Source of the DNA: Pelomonas parva
GTDB lineage: Bacteria > Pseudomonadota > Gammaproteobacteria > Burkholderiales > Burkholderiaceae_C
NCBI RefSeq assembly: GCF_043555835.1
Contig: NZ_JBIGHV010000002.1
Coordinates: 620,001-684,000, forward strand
DNA: 64,000 nucleotides
Direction of reading: 5' to 3'
This document shows, in pieces, positions 59,155 to 64,000 of this stretch (the first letter of the stretch is position 1; each line of letters begins with the position of its first letter). The notes under the pieces are model-generated. The model ran no database searches, was not told the origin of the DNA, and saw only the letters and a program-made list of their open reading frames with translations. A program made the position numbers and the translations under genes.

Positions 59155-61395
59155 TCAAACAAAGTCGACGTGCCTGCGCAGCGGCAACTCCCGAATGCGC
59201 TTGCCAGTGGCTTGAAAGATCGCGTTGGCCAGCGCCGGGGCCACGGGCGGCACGCCGGTTTCGCCCACGCCGCGGATGGCGCCGCCGCTCTCCAGCACCT
59301 TGACCACGATCTGAGGCGCCTGCTGCAGGCGCAGCACCGGGTAGTCGTGGAAGTTGCTCTGCTCGGCCGCGCCCTGGGCGAAGCTGATCTCGCCATACAG
59401 CGCGGCACTGAGCCCGAAGATCACGCCCGACTGCAGTTGCGCTTCGAGGTTGCGCGGGTCCAGCGCCGTGCCCACGTCCACGGCAACGAACACCTTGTCG
59501 ATCTTCACGCCCCGCGGGGTCGTCGTGATCTCGACCACCTGGGCCACCGGCACGCCACGGCACAGGTGAAAGGCCAGGCCCCGGCCGCGCCCGGCGGGCA
59601 GCGGCTGGCCCCAGCCCGACAGGGCCGCCACCGCCGACAGCACCTGGCGCGAGGGCTCATGGCTGAGCAGCGCCAGCCGCATGTCCAGCGGGTCGGCGCC
59701 GGCCTGCGCGGCCAGCTCGTCGATGAAGCTCTCGATGAAGAAGGCGTTGTACGAATTGCCCACCGAACGCGTGTAGCTCACCGGCCGGGCGGCCGGCGTG
59801 CGGTAGGCCGTGGCGCGGTAGTTGGCGATGCCGTAGGGCTGGTCGTAGGCGCCTTCGATGATCTTCGCGTCCGGCCCCAGGGCGGGCAGGCCCAGGCGGC
59901 CGAGGTTGGACTCAACCACCGACAGCGAGGCGACCTGGACGTCCAGCGCGCTCACCTGCTTCGCGGCCGTCGTGCCCCGCAAACGTGCCACGGCGGCGGG
60001 GCGGTAGAAGTCCTGCGCCATGTCTTCTTCGCGGCGCCAGGTCAGCTTGACCGGCTGACCTGCCATCGCCACGGCCAGCTGCACGGCCTGCGCCACGTAG
60101 TCGGACTCCAGGCGCCGGCCGAAACCACCGCCCATCAGCATGACGTGCAGGCGCACCTGGCTGGCATCGAGGCCTGCCAGCTGGGCCGCCTGGTCACGCG
60201 CGGCCGTCGGGTTCTGCACGCCGGCCCAGATGTCGAGCTGGCCGTCATGCAGCCAGGCCACCGCGTTCATCGGCTCCATCGTCGCGTGCGCCAGGAAGGG
60301 CACGCGGTACTCGGCCTCCAGCACCTTGTCACCGGACAGCGCCTTGTCGACGTTGCCATCGTCCCGCAGCCGGCTGTCCTGGTTCTTCTCGGTCATCGAG
60401 GCCACGATGGCATCGACCATCGCCTGGGTGCTGGCGGGGTAGGTCGGCTCCGCCCAGTCGCAGCGCACGGCCTGCACCGCCTGGAAGGCGCGCCAGGTGT
60501 TGTTGGCAACGACGGCAACGCCGCCGGGCAGGTCCAGCACCTTCAACACGCCGCGCATGGCCTTGGCGGCGCTGGCGTCCGAGCTGACGAGGGCCGCGCC
60601 CTTCGCCGGGTTCATGCGCACGGTGGCGAACACCATGTCGGGCAGCTGCACGTCGATGCCGAAGCTGGCCGTGCCGGTGCACTTGGCCACCATGTCGACG
60701 CGCGGCATGGACTTGCCGAGGTAGCGCCACTGTTCGCGGGCCTTCAGTGGCGGGCTCGCGGGCAGCTCGATGCCGGCCGCTGCGGCTGCCAGCTCCTGGT
60801 AGCTCAGGCGTCGGCCGTCGGGGGCGATGACGCTGCCGTTGTCGGTTTTCAGCTGTGCTGCCGGCAGGCCGAGCTTGGGTGACGCCGCCGCCACCAGCGC
60901 GAACCGCGCCGCCGCACCGGCGGCACGCATGCGGTCGAACAGGTCGGCCACGTTGGAGGAGCCGCCGGTGATCTGCATGGGCAACAGCTTGGCCATCGCG
61001 CCCATGGCGCCGCGCATGGCTTCGGCCGCAAGGCCCTGGTCCAGCTCCGAGAAGGGGACGTTGTGCTCCACCAGGGCGCGGTTGTAGTAGGCCGCGCCGG
61101 GCGGGCCGTGCTCGACGCGGATGCTGTCCCAGGCCACGTCCAGCTCCTCGGCCACCAGCGCCGCGAGCGTGGTGTGGATGCCCTGGCCCATCTCGGCGCG
61201 TGGCGTGATCAGCGTCACGCCCTGGCCATCGATGCGAACAAAGGGCGTGAGGGCGACGGCGCCTGGCGGCAGGTCGTCCAGCAGCGGGTTGGGCGCCGCC
61301 TGCCGGACCTTGTAGATGCCGAAGGCGACGCCACCGGCCACGGCGGCCGAGCCGATCAGGAAGCTGCGGCGGGCGATGGTTGCGAGCTTGCCCAT
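59155..61395 (-). CDS. Molybdopterin-binding aldehyde/isoquinoline oxidoreductase large subunit (IorB-like)
   Basis: A 746-residue xanthine dehydrogenase-family molybdopterin subunit. The N-terminus is a twin-arginine-type signal (ARRSFLIGSAAVAGGVAFG). The core has GVTLITPRAEMGQGIHTTLA, SMPRVDMVAKCTGTASFGID, MLMGGGFGRRLESDYVAQAV and the C-terminal GVGETGVPPVAPALANAIF with the expected active-site glutamate. This is the isoquinoline 1-oxidoreductase beta-type. It pairs with the 2Fe-2S subunit 2 bases upstream. No cytochrome c partner follows in the window. Substrate unknown; N-heterocycles and aldehydes are typical. Confidence 0.92.
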   Translation of the reverse strand: MGKLATIARRSFLIGSAAVAGGVAFGIYKVRQAAPNPLLDDLPPGAVALTPFVRIDGQGVTLITPRAEMGQGIHTTLAALVAEELDVAWDSIRVEHGPPGAAYYNRALVEHNVPFSELDQGLAAEAMRGAMGAMAKLLPMQITGGSSNVADLFDRMRAAGAAARFALVAAASPKLGLPAAQLKTDNGSVIAPDGRRLSYQELAAAAAGIELPASPPLKAREQWRYLGKSMPRVDMVAKCTGTASFGIDVQLPDMVFATVRMNPAKGAALVSSDASAAKAMRGVLKVLDLPGGVAVVANNTWRAFQAVQAVRCDWAEPTYPASTQAMVDAIVASMTEKNQDSRLRDDGNVDKALSGDKVLEAEYRVPFLAHATMEPMNAVAWLHDGQLDIWAGVQNPTAARDQAAQLAGLDASQVRLHVMLMGGGFGRRLESDYVAQAVQLAVAMAGQPVKLTWRREEDMAQDFYRPAAVARLRGTTAAKQVSALDVQVASLSVVESNLGRLGLPALGPDAKIIEGAYDQPYGIANYRATAYRTPAARPVSYTRSVGNSYNAFFIESFIDELAAQAGADPLDMRLALLSHEPSRQVLSAVAALSGWGQPLPAGRGRGLAFHLCRGVPVAQVVEITTTPRGVKIDKVFVAVDVGTALDPRNLEAQLQSGVIFGLSAALYGEISFAQGAAEQSNFHDYPVLRLQQAPQIVVKVLESGGAIRGVGETGVPPVAPALANAIFQATGKRIRELPLRRHVDFV

Positions 61396-61397
61396 GG

Positions 61398-61856
61398 TCA
61401 GGCTCCCCGGGTGCGTGTGGCTGCGTCGTGAATGGCCGCACGGATGCGCGGGTAGGCGCCGCAGCGGCAGAGGTTGCCGGACATGGCGGCGTCGATGTCG
61501 GCGTCGCTGGGCGCCGGGTTGTGCTGCAGCAGGGCGGCCGCGCTCATGATCTGGCCCGACTGGCAGTAGCCGCACTGGGCAACCTGGTGCTCCACCCAGG
61601 CCGCCTGCACGGCATGCAAGGCGGCTGGCGTGCCCAGGCCCTCGACGGTGGTGACGGCGCCGCTGACGGCGCCCACCGGCGTCACGCAAGAGCGCACGGC
61701 GTTGCCGTCCACATGCACGGTGCAGGCGCCGCACTGCGCGATGCCGCAGCCGAACTTGGTGCCGGTCAGGCGCAGCTCATCGCGCAGCACCCACAGCAGG
61801 GGCATCTCGGGCTCCACGTCGATCGCGTGGGACTTGCTGTTGACGGTCAGATTCAT
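61398..61856 (-). CDS. (2Fe-2S) subunit of the molybdopterin oxidoreductase (IorA-like)
   Basis: A 152-residue iron-sulfur subunit. A plant-type ferredoxin domain has CGIAQCGACTVHVDG with a further Cys in RSCVTPV. The helical second domain has CGYCQSGQ and NLCRCGAYPRIRAAI for the second cluster. No signal peptide, so it would be exported with the Tat-signal large subunit. The ATG at 61856 gives the usual N-terminus MNLTVNSKSHAIDVEPEMPL. It stands 13 bases after acuI. Confidence 0.92.
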   Translation of the reverse strand: MNLTVNSKSHAIDVEPEMPLLWVLRDELRLTGTKFGCGIAQCGACTVHVDGNAVRSCVTPVGAVSGAVTTVEGLGTPAALHAVQAAWVEHQVAQCGYCQSGQIMSAAALLQHNPAPSDADIDAAMSGNLCRCGAYPRIRAAIHDAATRTRGA

Positions 61857-61869
61857 GGTGCTGCCCTCG

Positions 61870-62856
61870 TCAGGCATTGACATCAACGACCACGCGGCCG
61901 CGGACCTGGCCTTGGAGTACCTGGTCGGCAATTCGAGGCACATCGGCCAGCGCGACCACACTCGTGGCGCTGGCCAGCTTGTCCAGGTCCAGGGCGCTCG
62001 CCAGCCGGGCCCAGGCCTGCAGCCGCAGCGGCTGCGGGGCGTTGACGGAGTCGATGCCGGCCAGGGTCACGTTGCGCAGGATGAAGGGCAGCACCGACGC
62101 CGGCAGGTCGGTGCCCTGGGCCAGCCCGAAGGCCGCGACGGCGCCGCGATAGCGGGTCTGCGCGAGCACGTTGGCCAACGTGTGGCTGCCCACCGAGTCG
62201 ATGGCGCCCGCCCAGCGCTCCCTGGCGATGGGCACGCCTGGCTCCGACAGCGTGCGGCGGTCGATGACTTCGGCCGCACCCAGCTGGCGCAGGTAGTCGG
62301 TCTCGGCCAGGCGCCCCGTCGAGGCGACGACGCGGTAGCCCAGCCTGGACAGCAGCGCGATGGCGATGGAGCCGGCGCCACCGCCGGCGCCGGTGACCAG
62401 CACATCGCCCGAGTCGGGCATGACTTGCGCGTGCTCCAGCGCAAGCACGGACAGCATCGCCGTGTAGCCCGCCGTGCCGATGGCCATGGCGTCGCGCGTC
62501 GAGAACACGTCGGGCAGCTGGACCAGCCAGTCGCCGTTGACGCGCGCCCGCTGCGCAAAGCCGCCATGGTGGGTCTGGCTCAGCCCCCAGCCATTGGCCA
62601 CCACGCGGTCGCCCACCGCGAAGCCGGCGTGGGACGAGGCCTGCACCGTGCCGGCGAAGTCGATGCCGGGGATCAGCGGGTAGTGGCGGATCACCGGCGC
62701 GCGACCGCTGACCGCGAGCGCGTCCTTGTAGTTGACCGTCGAATAGTCGATGGCCACGGTGACGTCGCCCGGCATCAGGTCGGCTTCGTCGAAGTCGACC
62801 AGGGCCGTCGAGGTCTTGTCGTCCGTCTTGCTGGCCAGCAGCGCCTGGAAGTTCAT
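61870..62856 (-). CDS. acuI: AcuI/YhdH-type acrylyl-CoA reductase (MDR family)
   Basis: A 328-residue NADPH-dependent MDR protein. Family stretches are VTVAIDYSTVNYKDALAVSG, PLIPGIDFAGTV, VVANGWGLSQTHHGGFAQRA, VTGAGGGAGSIAIALLSRLG and LPASVLPFILRNVTLAGIDS. AcuI/YhdH enzymes reduce acryloyl-CoA to propionyl-CoA, protecting against this reactive thioester. It is between a flavin oxidoreductase and the molybdoenzyme genes; a shared pathway is not obvious. Confidence 0.88.
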   Translation of the reverse strand: MNFQALLASKTDDKTSTALVDFDEADLMPGDVTVAIDYSTVNYKDALAVSGRAPVIRHYPLIPGIDFAGTVQASSHAGFAVGDRVVANGWGLSQTHHGGFAQRARVNGDWLVQLPDVFSTRDAMAIGTAGYTAMLSVLALEHAQVMPDSGDVLVTGAGGGAGSIAIALLSRLGYRVVASTGRLAETDYLRQLGAAEVIDRRTLSEPGVPIARERWAGAIDSVGSHTLANVLAQTRYRGAVAAFGLAQGTDLPASVLPFILRNVTLAGIDSVNAPQPLRLQAWARLASALDLDKLASATSVVALADVPRIADQVLQGQVRGRVVVDVNA

Positions 62857-62880
62857 GTGTGTCTCCGTTGTGATGATGGG

Positions 62881-64000
<1,120 letters not shown>

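Overview
The window is high-GC DNA with gene content and order typical of Betaproteobacteria, order Burkholderiales (Roseateles/Rubrivivax/Leptothrix-like). Supporting signs are phaR, the block smpB-ratA-rnfH-DUF4124-guaB-guaA, a Burkholderiales-type trimeric porin and VanA/VanB-like proteins. Genus assignment is inference. I saw no rRNA, tRNA, CRISPR array, insertion sequence or prophage.

Layout. 1-11 kb is conserved housekeeping DNA: end of a transglutaminase/zinc-peptidase pair, phaR, rimO, metC-like, smpB, ratA/rnfH, guaB, an MFS transporter and guaA. 11-20 kb holds a tripartite RND efflux system split around its TetR regulator, with two matching operators (GTGAC-N14-GTCAC), then an SDR, a tiny lipoprotein and a porin. 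20-26.5 kb is a catabolic operon (thiolase, CoA-transferase, 3-hydroxyacyl-CoA dehydrogenase-like SDR, vanA, vanB) diverging from a MarR regulator. 26.5-31.8 kb holds an ECF sigma/anti-sigma/subtilase cascade, a TorF-like porin and an NmrA/HxlR redox pair. 31.8-45.1 kb is a nine-gene minus-strand operon: aryl aldehyde dehydrogenase, coniferyl-alcohol dehydrogenase (calA), DUF1302, DUF1329, YCF48/BNR-like protein, MMPL/RND transporter, chemoreceptor, orphan ABC binding protein and type-B carboxylesterase. It diverges from a phenol-sensor sigma54 activator. 48.3-53.1 kb is a hydratase/feruloyl-CoA synthase operon with an amidohydrolase, an alpha/beta hydrolase and an NTF2-like protein. 53.2-57.4 kb is a TetR/DUF2147/MDR/Old-Yellow-Enzyme/hydrolase cluster. 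57.7-64 kb holds DUF1348/TetR with paired palindromes and an operon with an isoquinoline-oxidoreductase-like molybdoenzyme, acuI and a flavin oxidoreductase cut by the window end.

How the genes may work together. The three catabolic operons spell out a route from monolignols to protocatechuate: coniferyl alcohol (calA) > coniferaldehyde (ALDH) > ferulate (fcs) > feruloyl-CoA > hydration > SDR oxidation > thiolysis to vanilloyl-CoA > CoA-transferase > vanillate > VanAB > protocatechuate. The crotonase carries the two glutamates of a true hydratase, not the serine of the vanillin-forming lyase, so the beta-oxidative branch is favoured. The same 13-bp dyad (TTAGC-N3-GCTAA, at most one mismatch) sits at all three operon promoters, which suggests that the MarR protein at 25993-26493 controls them as one regulon. 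This shared control, and the embedding of the poorly understood DUF1302/DUF1329/YCF48/MMPL envelope module plus a chemoreceptor in the monolignol operon, are the most interesting features here.
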